From: Candidatus Kuenenia stuttgartensis
Lineage (GTDB): Bacteria; Planctomycetota; Planctomycetia; Planctomycetales; Planctomycetaceae
Assembly (NCBI GenBank): GCA_945861465.1
Contig: CAMAVB010000012.1
Location: forward strand, 1-56,669
Direction of reading: 5' to 3'
Length of the DNA stretch: 56,669 nt
A program made the translations under genes and the position numbers. Positions 18,199 to 26,975 of this stretch are shown piece by piece. Position 1 is the first letter of the stretch; each line of letters starts with the position of its first letter. A model generated the notes under the pieces. It was not told where the DNA came from. It saw only the letters and a list, made by a program, of their open reading frames with translations, and made no database searches.

Positions 18199-18266
18199 TG
18201 TGATGTTTTGTATTGCGTTGTTATTTGAATCGTCTTTTCACCTTTCTCGTCTTCTCGGAATGTCCT

Positions 18267-18989
18267 ATGAACTGGTTGCAGAACGGTGCTGGCTTTGTAT
18301 TCATGCTGGCTCAGGGTCAAAAAGTTGAAGCGTCGTTCATGATGAAGGTGGTGGAAAACTCCATCTGGGTCGCGATTGCTTTGTGCGCCATGGTGGGAGC
18401 ATTTTGCGGCTATCTGTTGTTTCGGAGAATTAAGCAGAAATCATTCCCGGGCGTGGCAGCTGAGCAGACGTTTCTGAACGATCTTGGTGAATGTCTTGAT
18501 CGCAATGACTTCGACGAAGTCCTCGCGATGTGCGATACACCGGCACTCTGGAATCGAGCTTTGCCTCAGTTGGCGACTCTGGCCGTGCAGCAGCGTGACC
18601 GTCCGATCGGGAAAATCCGTCAGATGCTGATGGAGCGATTTGAACGCGACATCATGACGGGGCTGGATCGGCTGAACAATTGGATTTCCACAAGCATCAA
18701 GACGGCTCCGCAGTTAGGGCTGCTGGGCACGGTACTCGGGATGATCAATGCGTTTTCCAAAATCGCAGGTGCATCGAATTCTGGTGTTGAACCAAAAGAG
18801 CTGGCAGCAGACATCAGTTTCGCTCTCTGGACAACTGCTGCCGGAATGGCGATTTCAATTCCGTTGATTGTACTGAACTCCGCTGCCCAGAACAGAATCA
18901 ACGGTCTGCAGGAGTCTGTCGATGAGGGGCTGGGGCCCATCCTGGAAGATTTGGCAGCGGCTCAGAATCGCGCTGGAGGGAAGGCGTAG
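18267..18989 (+). CDS. MotA/TolQ/ExbB proton-channel family protein
   Basis: The 240-aa product starts at the ATG at 18267. A hydrophobic helix lies near ~27-52, then a cytoplasmic helical domain, then two family helices: one in KTAPQLGLLGTVLGMINAF (the signature TAPxLGLLGTVxGM, with the pore Thr) and one in ISFALWTTAAGMAISIPLIVL. In the family a pentamer of this protein surrounds an ExbD dimer and uses proton flow for mechanical work across the envelope. It lies between the anchored protein and an ExbD gene, all on one strand, so it is probably in one operon. The substrate is unknown. Confidence 0.93.
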   Translation: MNWLQNGAGFVFMLAQGQKVEASFMMKVVENSIWVAIALCAMVGAFCGYLLFRRIKQKSFPGVAAEQTFLNDLGECLDRNDFDEVLAMCDTPALWNRALPQLATLAVQQRDRPIGKIRQMLMERFERDIMTGLDRLNNWISTSIKTAPQLGLLGTVLGMINAFSKIAGASNSGVEPKELAADISFALWTTAAGMAISIPLIVLNSAAQNRINGLQESVDEGLGPILEDLAAAQNRAGGKA

Positions 18990-19078
18990 TTGTGCGTTGG
19001 TGCCATGGCATTGTCAGACGAGATCTCAACAACGTGCCTTGAAGTTTGCTGACCAGATTTTGCAATTGGGATTCCCGT

Positions 19079-19534
19079 ATGTCCGAAGCTGCTGAAAATG
19101 ATGACGAAGTGTACGTCCGCAGGAATCGTTCTCTGCCGGACACCGAGATCGATATTACTCCGATGATTGATGTGACGTTTCAGTTGCTGATCTTCTTCAT
19201 GGTGACGTCTACGATGCAGGGCAATCCGCCCGCTGATCTGCCACCAGCGAAGTCTGGCGGGTCGATTGAAGTCGCAAAGGTCATCAATGTAGTCGTTAAG
19301 CCAGCAGCAGTTTCCGGTGAGGCACCGCAGCTGGAAATTGACAAAGTGGCGGTCAATCTGGACGAACTCAAATTGGCGCTGGAGGAAAAGGCAGACGCTC
19401 GGGCCGATGGGATTCATGTGATGATTCTGGCCGACCGCACGATGAAGAACGGGGATTTGAATGAGATCGAAGTACTGCTGTCTGAGATTCCGGGTGTGAC
19501 TTATCATTTTGGGGTACAGGATCGACGAGACTAG
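19079..19534 (+). CDS. ExbD/TolR family protein
   Basis: The 151-aa product starts at the ATG at 19079. The short cytoplasmic N-terminus is followed by DTEIDITPMIDVTFQLLIFFMV, the ExbD signature: a membrane helix with the proton-carrying Asp (here Asp31). A periplasmic domain follows (~60-151), with ILADRTMKNGDLNEIEVLL. It forms the rotor dimer in ExbB5-ExbD2 type complexes. Its start is 89 bases after the ExbB stop. The TAG stop is the first codon of MITE-like repeat copy C, after which the kinase-ExbD fusion gene begins. Confidence 0.92.
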   Translation: MSEAAENDDEVYVRRNRSLPDTEIDITPMIDVTFQLLIFFMVTSTMQGNPPADLPPAKSGGSIEVAKVINVVVKPAAVSGEAPQLEIDKVAVNLDELKLALEEKADARADGIHVMILADRTMKNGDLNEIEVLLSEIPGVTYHFGVQDRRD

Positions 19535-19636
19535 GACACTGAGACAGAAATAAGTGGGGCACGATTCCATCGTGCCCAGCACGTTAAAAACGTGCTCCAC
19601 GTCCGGACGACGACAGTTATTTCTGCGCCGGTCCTC
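19532..19636 (+). repeat. ~105-bp MITE-like repeat, copy C
   Basis: It has the same orientation as copy A: TAGGACACTGAGACAG at the left, CGCCGGTCCT at the right, and the two internal hairpins (GCACGATTCCATCGTGC, GCACGTTAAAAACGTGC). It fills most of the spacer between the ExbD gene and the kinase-ExbD gene, and its first triplet is the ExbD stop codon. In RNA it would fold strongly and could reduce read-through within the cluster. Confidence 0.92.
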
Positions 19637-19671
19637 ACACGATGTCAATGCGTGAATTCAACAGGTGATTT

Positions 19672-21204
19672 ATGGCCGATCTGACAGAAAAAAAACTGGG
19701 AGAGTTTCAGTTACTGCGACCGCTGGGCAGCGGTGGCATGGCAGATGTTTATCTCGCGGAGCAGACCACGCTGCAGCGTTACGTGGCCGTCAAGGTCATG
19801 AAGCCGGCATTGATGGCGCATTCGGGACAGGACATGGTGGCCCGCTTCAAACAGGAAGCGATGATGGCTGCCGGGCTCAATCATCCCAACATTGTGCAGG
19901 TTTATACGATTGGCCAGGAAGATGGCCTGCATTATATCGCTCAGGAATTCGTGCAGGGCCAGGACCTGGCAACGATGCTGAAGAGTCGCGGCAAGCCGGA
20001 TGTCGCATCGGCTCTGCATTTGATGCGACAGGTCGCCTCCGCACTGAAGGCGTCCGGTCGCGCAGGCATTGTGCATCGCGATATCAAGCCTGAAAACATC
20101 ATGATCACGAAGAAGGGCGAAGTCAAAGTCGCGGACTTTGGACTGGCTCAACTGGGTGAATCAAACACTGAAAAGAAGGGCGTCACGATGGGGACGCCGC
20201 TTTACATGAGCCCCGAACAGGTCAGCGGTCGCGAACTGGATCCGCGATCGGATGTGTATTCCTTTGGTGTGACGTCGTATCAGTTGCTCTGCGGAGAGAC
20301 ACCATTCAAGGGGAATACGCCCGTCGCGATCGCGATGCAGCACCTGAAGAATTCACCACCACCGCTGAAGGAAAAAAATCCGGCGCTGCCCGATATCCTG
20401 TGCCGTGTGGTGCATCGCATGATGGCAAAGCGCCGGTCGCTGCGATATCAGTCGGCGGATGAAGTGCTGGAAGATCTCAAGAAACTGATCGTGGCTCAAA
20501 AACAGGGACGATCTCTGGATTTGGTGCGTTTGCCACGCCTTGAGGAGCTGGAACGACTGGCTGAACTCGAACGCAGAAAGCAAAGTCGACTGGGCATCAA
20601 CGAATCTGTCGCCGGTGTGGACGATGAGGAGATGCAGCTTGGTCCCGACGTCGCGGCTGCGGTGACCACGGTGATGCCCGAACAGTTCGTCGATGACGAA
20701 GACTTCAGTGATCCACCAGCAACGCGGTCGTTTCGGACGTTCGGAATTCAGGCATCGAACCCGATTGATGACTTGCCGCCGATTCCAAAAAAGAAACGGG
20801 TCAGCCAGGAAGCGAACATTGACTTGACGCCCGCCGTGGACGTGACGTTTCAGTTGCTCATCTTTTTCATGATTACGGCGTCGTTCAGTCTGCAGAAAGC
20901 ATTTGATGTACCGCCTGCCAAGAACGCGGACGGAGTTTCCATGAATGTTCAGGTAGAAATGCCGGAATCAGGTGTACGAATAGAAGTCGATCGGGACGAC
21001 ACCGTGTTTGTCGGCGAAAAGCCGGCACGGACCTACAAAGAAATTCTGGACTTGCTGATCGTTGAAAAGTCCTTAAACAGTAGTGTGAATGATGTGGATC
21101 TGATTCTGGATCCGGATTCCACGCACGAGATGCGACTGACGGTGATTGATGCCGCAATGCAGGCCGGTTTTCTGCGGGTGAAAAACAAGATTCAGGAACT
21201 GTGA
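19672..21204 (+). CDS. Hanks-type Ser/Thr kinase fused to ExbD
   Basis: The product is 510 aa. Residues ~12-275 form a complete kinase: G19-S-G-G-M loop, VAVK with Lys41, Glu62, HRDIKPEN (Asp137), DFG (Asp155), a GTPLYMSPE activation segment and SDVYSFG. A charged linker (~276-380) leads to IDLTPAVDVTFQLLIFFMI, an ExbD membrane helix with the conserved Asp390, and a periplasmic ExbD domain to the end. The orientation agrees: ExbD N-termini are cytoplasmic, so the kinase is inside. Instead of the usual PASTA or other sensor, the extracytoplasmic part is an ion-driven motor subunit. It could pair with the stand-alone ExbD in the ExbB pore and link motor state to phosphorylation; this is inference. 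AGGTG precedes the ATG. Confidence 0.95.
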   Translation: MADLTEKKLGEFQLLRPLGSGGMADVYLAEQTTLQRYVAVKVMKPALMAHSGQDMVARFKQEAMMAAGLNHPNIVQVYTIGQEDGLHYIAQEFVQGQDLATMLKSRGKPDVASALHLMRQVASALKASGRAGIVHRDIKPENIMITKKGEVKVADFGLAQLGESNTEKKGVTMGTPLYMSPEQVSGRELDPRSDVYSFGVTSYQLLCGETPFKGNTPVAIAMQHLKNSPPPLKEKNPALPDILCRVVHRMMAKRRSLRYQSADEVLEDLKKLIVAQKQGRSLDLVRLPRLEELERLAELERRKQSRLGINESVAGVDDEEMQLGPDVAAAVTTVMPEQFVDDEDFSDPPATRSFRTFGIQASNPIDDLPPIPKKKRVSQEANIDLTPAVDVTFQLLIFFMITASFSLQKAFDVPPAKNADGVSMNVQVEMPESGVRIEVDRDDTVFVGEKPARTYKEILDLLIVEKSLNSSVNDVDLILDPDSTHEMRLTVIDAAMQAGFLRVKNKIQEL

Positions 21205-21269
21205 CATCCAGACGACATGCGGTTCATGCGGATGTCGATGGCTTCAATGAAATTTGATCGGATACCAAC

Positions 21270-24200
21270 GTGGCTCAGAGAGAATACGACGACGAAAACG
21301 ATGTGGATGCCGCCGAAGAAGTGGCCCGTGCGCGGCAGTCTGCCACCGCCAGACGACAGTTGTCCCGCGGGCGATTTGCCCAAATCACCGAGAAACTGTC
21401 GGGGGGACCGGAGCGACCAGGTGAACAAAAAATTGCCAGGTCGCCAATTGTCCTGGGGCTGACCATTGTGACGCTGGCCGGACTGTTGCTGGCCGCCATT
21501 TTCTGGTTTACGACCGCCAAAACGCGTGAAGCACGACAGCTCAAGGAGGCCGAAGCGTCGTTGGAACAGCAGCGATTTGTCGATGCCGACGGTCAGTTTT
21601 TGAACTTTCTGGCCAGTTATTCACAGTCTGCTTCGGCCGACAAGGCACGAATCGGGCTGCACCGCACGCGAGTCGAAAAAAATATCATGACGGAATATCC
21701 GGACGTGATCAAAGGTCTGGAGGAACTTAACGAGCTGTTGAGCGTCTGCCGCGACCTGGACGGCTTTGATGACCTCAAAAAAAACCACATTCAGCGTTAT
21801 GCCGATCGATTGACGTTCGCTGCAGCTCGAGTGGCTGAAGAGACTCAGGACCAAAAACCTTTGGACGTCAGTTTGGGAGCGATTGAAATCATGAAGCGTT
21901 ACGCTGGCGAAGAAGGCATTCCGGTAGCGCGCCAGCGGGAATTGGAACGTTTACAGCGACTGGCATCGGCCTCCGTCGCGAAGAAGACAGAGTTCCAGTC
22001 TCGCGTGATTGAGATTCGCGAGCTGCTGAAAACCGGTAAGACCATTGACGCAATCGGCGTGCGAGACCGACTGCTTGATGCCTTCCCTGTCTTAGCCGAG
22101 GACAAAGATCTGAAAGCAATTCAGACCGAAATTCTGACAAAAGAACAGGAACTGGTCGTCCAAAGTGCAGGCAGCGATGCTCTCACGACGGATGACGCAG
22201 CCGCAGACTTCAAATCACTTTCCCTGGCTCTCCGGACTCAGGCTGCCACGGATTTGTCCTCGCAGGGGCGGTCGGTGTTTGCAATCGGCATTGACAGTGT
22301 ATTCGCACTGGATGCCGACACCGGTGATCCAATCTGGCGCCAACCAGTTGGCGCGGATTCACCGTTCGCTCCGATCGCCATCAAGGGGACCGAACCCGGC
22401 GTGCTGGTCTTCAGCACGCTGTCCGGCGAATTGCAGCTGCTGTCCCAGAAAGACGGACGTCTGTTGTGGCGACAACCGCTGGAAGGCCGTCCCAGTGCCA
22501 TGCCGCTTGTCGTGTCAGATAACATCTTCATCACGACACATAACAATGAAATGTGGCAGGTCGCCGTCGCGAACGGTCGCGCGCTGTCGCGACTGAAGTT
22601 CTCGCAGCCGATCATTGGACCGCCAGCACTTGCCAGCGATGGCTCAAAACTGGTGATCCCGGGCGATGAGACGCTGGTGTACACACTGAGCCTGAATCCG
22701 CTGAGCTGCCTTGCTGTCTCACAGATTCCACATAAAGCCGGCAGCGTGAAAGCGCCGATGCTGGCAGCGGGTAAATACTTCCTGATGTGCGATAACGTTT
22801 CTGCCGAGAAGGCGCGCATTCAGACGTTGAATATCGACGACAACGGCGTACTCTCGGTGGAGACCACAGATCCCATCGATGGACAGATCAACGATCCATG
22901 CCTGTTGCGGGGCTACGATTTGTTTGTGGCTTCGACACCGCAGCGCGTCACAGCGTTTCGAGTGGCAGAAGAAATTGGCCAGCCACCGCTGTCCCGTATC
23001 GGTGCGAATCAGCTTGAGGATGGTGTGCAGACTCGGATGTTTCTGCTGGCCGGCCCCAGTGCTCAGTTGTGGCTGGCGGGACGCGATTTGCGAAAGTTTC
23101 AGACACGTACCAATACGATTCTGCTGGATTCCGGCATCACGGCGGAAGGCATTCACCTGCAGCCGATTCAGTTTGTGGATGAAGCCGTATTTCTGACGAC
23201 CCGCAATCCGCAGTCGTCGTCGGTGTTTTTCACGCGTGCCAATCGTGAAGAAATGAAGGGCACGTGGCGTACAGTGCTTGGTTCGCGACTAGTGGCATTG
23301 GGACCCGCCGCTGGCGGAGATGCCTTGTTGGCGGTAGGCGATTACGGTGAAGCCTATCGTGTCGCGATGGCAGATATTGCAAAGGGTGGATTTCAACTGG
23401 AATCCACCAGCCGCTTTCGCCTGCCGGATAAACTCACGTCATCGGTGGGTGGTGTGGTTTTGAAAGATGGTCGAGTCGCTGCGTGGTGCGGGGCTCCCGA
23501 GCCTTCAATGTGGACATTCACGCCGACAGGGCAGTTGGAGCGCAAATGGACTCTGCCCGACGGACCTCAATTGCCTCCGGTTGCCCTGGATGGTGGCGTC
23601 GTGTTCGCGATGCCGGGACGGCTGCATATTTCAGCCATCGCTGGCGGTCAGGCGGCAGAAGACTATCGAGCCGCTCAGACGCAGGACCAGCAACAGCCCT
23701 GGAAATCTCTGACAGCTATTTCACCGACTCAGGTCCTGGCAGTGAAGGCAGACAATCAATTTGTCCGCGTGGAATTCCGTGCGACCCCGCGTCCGCAGCT
23801 TGCGGAACTGAGTGTGACGAATGTGCCGTATGCGATCGAACTGGCACCGGCGGTTTCGGGTGACTTTCTGTTTCTGGCGACGACCGAAGGAAAGCTCGTC
23901 ATGATGCAGGCGGCGACACTGGAAGTCCTGGCCGAGGTGGATCTTGGCGTGATTCCAAGCGCCGTGCCAAAAGTCGCTGGCAATCTGGTGCTTGTGGAAC
24001 TGGCAAATCAGGAAGTTCTCGTGTTCAAGGTCGCAGACGGCCTGGCACGGGTAGCGTCGTTTCCACTGGATGGACACGCCCTTGCCGGTGACCCATTGTT
24101 ACTGTCCGATAAAAGTTATCTGATTGCACGCACGGATGGATCGCTGCTTGGGATCAGCTCCGACGACACAGTTGGAAAATTCAGGGCGCAGCTTGGCCAG

Positions 24201-24296
24201 GCGATTCAACAGGGCCCGTTCAAGCTGAATGGTCAGATCATCGTGATTGCCGGGGATGGAAGTCTGTATCAACTGGCGGAGAACTTTGGGAAGTAG
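21270..24296 (+). CDS. Membrane-tethered PQQ-like beta-propeller protein
   Basis: The 1008-aa product has a GTG start at 21270; no better start follows before the membrane helix. A charged cytoplasmic N-terminus (1-58), one membrane helix (~59-81) and a long helical, TPR-like region (~85-320) precede a WD/PQQ-like propeller (~340-1000). Blades show SVFALDADTGDPIWRQPV, ELQLLSQKDGRLLWRQPL and VMMQAATLEVLAEV, similar to PQQ_2 (BamB-like) folds. No catalytic PQQ-dehydrogenase residues were recognised, so it is probably a scaffold or binding protein. It follows the kinase-ExbD gene by 65 bp, in the same direction, and is likely co-transcribed. Confidence 0.85.
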   Translation: MAQREYDDENDVDAAEEVARARQSATARRQLSRGRFAQITEKLSGGPERPGEQKIARSPIVLGLTIVTLAGLLLAAIFWFTTAKTREARQLKEAEASLEQQRFVDADGQFLNFLASYSQSASADKARIGLHRTRVEKNIMTEYPDVIKGLEELNELLSVCRDLDGFDDLKKNHIQRYADRLTFAAARVAEETQDQKPLDVSLGAIEIMKRYAGEEGIPVARQRELERLQRLASASVAKKTEFQSRVIEIRELLKTGKTIDAIGVRDRLLDAFPVLAEDKDLKAIQTEILTKEQELVVQSAGSDALTTDDAAADFKSLSLALRTQAATDLSSQGRSVFAIGIDSVFALDADTGDPIWRQPVGADSPFAPIAIKGTEPGVLVFSTLSGELQLLSQKDGRLLWRQPLEGRPSAMPLVVSDNIFITTHNNEMWQVAVANGRALSRLKFSQPIIGPPALASDGSKLVIPGDETLVYTLSLNPLSCLAVSQIPHKAGSVKAPMLAAGKYFLMCDNVSAEKARIQTLNIDDNGVLSVETTDPIDGQINDPCLLRGYDLFVASTPQRVTAFRVAEEIGQPPLSRIGANQLEDGVQTRMFLLAGPSAQLWLAGRDLRKFQTRTNTILLDSGITAEGIHLQPIQFVDEAVFLTTRNPQSSSVFFTRANREEMKGTWRTVLGSRLVALGPAAGGDALLAVGDYGEAYRVAMADIAKGGFQLESTSRFRLPDKLTSSVGGVVLKDGRVAAWCGAPEPSMWTFTPTGQLERKWTLPDGPQLPPVALDGGVVFAMPGRLHISAIAGGQAAEDYRAAQTQDQQQPWKSLTAISPTQVLAVKADNQFVRVEFRATPRPQLAELSVTNVPYAIELAPAVSGDFLFLATTEGKLVMMQAATLEVLAEVDLGVIPSAVPKVAGNLVLVELANQEVLVFKVADGLARVASFPLDGHALAGDPLLLSDKSYLIARTDGSLLGISSDDTVGKFRAQLGQAIQQGPFKLNGQIIVIAGDGSLYQLAENFGK

Positions 24297-24350
24297 CCCA
24301 CGGGATTCCTGTAGATTCAACCCATCTGAAACGATCTGTTCGGTAATTAC

Positions 24351-26975
24351 ATGAGCCTCAACATCACGTCCGACAACTTCATCACGCGCACGCCATGTTT
24401 GCCTGCGGCCATCGCATTGGTGATCGGCCTGCTGTTCAGTGGGCCGTCCGCGCGGGCCGATGAAAAGGTCGATAAGTCGGAACTGCCGAAACTGACAGAG
24501 ATGCAGTTGCCGACAGCCGTTGAGTTGTTGCGTGCCGACGACAGGAACGGCAAAGCGTTTGACTGGATCGTGCTGAAGGCATCACTTGAGGCGGACCGTA
24601 CCGTCCTTATTGTCAGTCCATTGGAAATACGTCCGGATACGCTCAAAACGATGGCTGAAACCTACATTAAAGTCGAAGCGACAAAGCCCAAAAACGAAGA
24701 AGAACGCAGCGAGCGTACGACGCGACTTAAGAACCTGAAGCAACTGGTCGTCAAGCTGCCAGGCAATGCCGTGGCGGAATACGCTCTGCCGATTTCAACG
24801 ATTGATCATATCATTCTGTTTGAGGAACTGATGCTCCGCCGAGCGGATGAATTGCTCAGGGAAGGCGATATCCGCAAAGCGTATGAACTTCTCCTGCGTG
24901 TCGAAAAGGAATTCCCGGCATGGGAACTGTCAAAGCCTCGCTTCGAAAATCTGCTCCTTGTGGAATCAGGATTGCGTGCCAAAAAAGGTGATATTTACTC
25001 CGCGTTGGCGTTGTTGGACGAGCTGGCGGATCGCAATATCGACAATCCTGAACTGCGACCGCGCTTCGGAGAAATCGTCGCACCGATGATCGAGGCTGCG
25101 GTGGCAGACATGGACTACAATCAGGCGCGTTATCTGATTTCGAGGATTGAAAAAATCTTTCCGGGGCACGAAACGGCGATAGCCGCTCAGGGTCGGATGC
25201 AGTCGATGGCGGACAGTCTGCTCAATGATGCGAAACAACTGAGTGGTCGGCGAGAGTTTGCCGCAGCGGCTAAACTGGCATGGCAGGCAGAAGCGATCTG
25301 GCCATCATCCGGCAATTCACGGGCGTTCTTTGCTCAGACAGTGGCGCGGCATCAGGTGCTGCATGTCGCGATTGATGATTCCAGATCGTCTGAGATCGTA
25401 TATCCCTCACCGCGAGAAGCTGACGAACGGCAACTCGAACTGGTCGAAGTGCCACTGTTCGAACCGACGAGCGCTGATGAACTGACCTATTTCCGCTCCA
25501 GTTACTTTGAGATCTGGGACCCGACCGATCTGGGCCGCGAAGTCGTGTTCACACTGCGTGAGACGCGTCCGACATGGCAGTCGCAGCCATTGCTGACCGC
25601 AAATCAGATCGCCGATGCGCTGGGACGGCGCATGGATCCGACCAGTCCTTTATTCAATTCCCGATTGGCGTCGTTTGTGCGCGAAGTCTCGGTACGTTCC
25701 CCCACCGAGATGAAGATCAGGTTTTCACGAGTTCCGTTGAGTATTGAATCACTGCTGCGATTTCCGATCATTGCGGCGAAGGGGATTGCTGACACCGGCA
25801 ATTCTGATGTGGCTGCGACGCCAGGTCAGACTGCCGATCCCGATGCTGCGGCTGAAAACGATTCCGGCGTCACACTGCTGTCAACGAGGTTTAAGCAGGT
25901 TGAAGCGGACAACACGGGATCAGCCTATCTTCGTGAACGTCCGGAACCGGATGGACTGGATCCCAGCAAGTATCATATTGCAGAAATCCGCGAGAAGAAT
26001 TTTAAGGATCGCGACGAATTGGTGAAGTCTGTGATTCGTGGAGAGATCGACTATCTGCCCAGTCTGTTGCCGTGGGAAATCGATGCATTCAAAGCTTCAT
26101 CCGCGTTTCAGGTCCGTCAATATGCTCTGCCGATCACGCATGTGATCACCTTCAATCCTCTTTCCGAACGCATTGTGAACGCTCAAATGCGGCGTGCGTT
26201 ATCATTTGCTTTAAATCGTGAAGCGATTCTGAAATCGATCGTATTGCGCGACCAGTCAATGCGTTATGGTCGACCGACAAGTGCGGCGTGGCATCTGAAA
26301 AGCTATGCGACGAATCCATTGGAAAAGCCACCTGAATTCAATCTGCGACTGGCGTACGCATTACGTTATGCCGCCGAGCGACAGTTGCAGTTGGCTGAAC
26401 TTACAAAACTGGAAACGGATGCAAAGGCGAAAGCAAAAGAAGCGGGTACTAAATTTGACAGTGAAGAGTTCCGCAAGAACACCAGTGTCGATTACATCAA
26501 GCTGCCGCGTCTGCGGGTGGTCGTTGATCCGGATCCGACAGCTATGGAGGCGGCAAAGAGGATGGCGGAGTACTGGGGAAGGGTCAAGTTTGAAGTCGAT
26601 TTGATTCCTGGCGATCAACCGGGGACACCGCTGCAGGACGCGGACTGGGATCTGTGTTATCGTCGCATTCGCATGGAAGAACCGTTATTGGAACTCTGGC
26701 CGCTGCTGACAAATGAATCTTCGTTCGATATGAACCGCCTGAAGCTGTTTCCGGACTGGATGCGGCAGGAACTGGTCAATTTGGACTACTCAGCCAGTTT
26801 TGTGGACGCGCAGGATCGGTTGTTCACAATTCACCGCCACTTGTCGGCCGAAGCGTTCATCATTCCGCTCTGGGAGGTGGATGAGTTTGCCGTCTGGAAA
26901 AAATCGACTCTGGGAATTCCCGAGCACCCGATGTCTCCTTATCAGAATGTTGAACGCTGGATCGTGCGCCCATGA
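24351..26975 (+). CDS. Solute-binding (SBP_bac_5-like) protein with helical N-terminal region
   Basis: The 874-aa product has a signal peptide with likely cleavage after ARA (~36). Residues ~40-350 form alpha-helical TPR-like repeats (RADELLREGDIRKAYELLLRVEKEFP). Residues ~370-874 resemble the periplasmic binding protein of peptide/nickel ABC transporters (EIWDPTDLGREVVFTLRET, LTANQIADALGRRMDP, LRFPIIAAKG, NAQMRRALSFALNREAILK, and a late WDLCYRR). Typical family members are ~500-600 aa without the repeat region. No ABC permease or ATPase lies nearby, so it may act as a ligand sensor for the Exb-kinase cluster rather than in transport. The last four bases overlap the next gene (ATGA). Confidence 0.8.
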   Translation: MSLNITSDNFITRTPCLPAAIALVIGLLFSGPSARADEKVDKSELPKLTEMQLPTAVELLRADDRNGKAFDWIVLKASLEADRTVLIVSPLEIRPDTLKTMAETYIKVEATKPKNEEERSERTTRLKNLKQLVVKLPGNAVAEYALPISTIDHIILFEELMLRRADELLREGDIRKAYELLLRVEKEFPAWELSKPRFENLLLVESGLRAKKGDIYSALALLDELADRNIDNPELRPRFGEIVAPMIEAAVADMDYNQARYLISRIEKIFPGHETAIAAQGRMQSMADSLLNDAKQLSGRREFAAAAKLAWQAEAIWPSSGNSRAFFAQTVARHQVLHVAIDDSRSSEIVYPSPREADERQLELVEVPLFEPTSADELTYFRSSYFEIWDPTDLGREVVFTLRETRPTWQSQPLLTANQIADALGRRMDPTSPLFNSRLASFVREVSVRSPTEMKIRFSRVPLSIESLLRFPIIAAKGIADTGNSDVAATPGQTADPDAAAENDSGVTLLSTRFKQVEADNTGSAYLRERPEPDGLDPSKYHIAEIREKNFKDRDELVKSVIRGEIDYLPSLLPWEIDAFKASSAFQVRQYALPITHVITFNPLSERIVNAQMRRALSFALNREAILKSIVLRDQSMRYGRPTSAAWHLKSYATNPLEKPPEFNLRLAYALRYAAERQLQLAELTKLETDAKAKAKEAGTKFDSEEFRKNTSVDYIKLPRLRVVVDPDPTAMEAAKRMAEYWGRVKFEVDLIPGDQPGTPLQDADWDLCYRRIRMEEPLLELWPLLTNESSFDMNRLKLFPDWMRQELVNLDYSASFVDAQDRLFTIHRHLSAEAFIIPLWEVDEFAVWKKSTLGIPEHPMSPYQNVERWIVRP

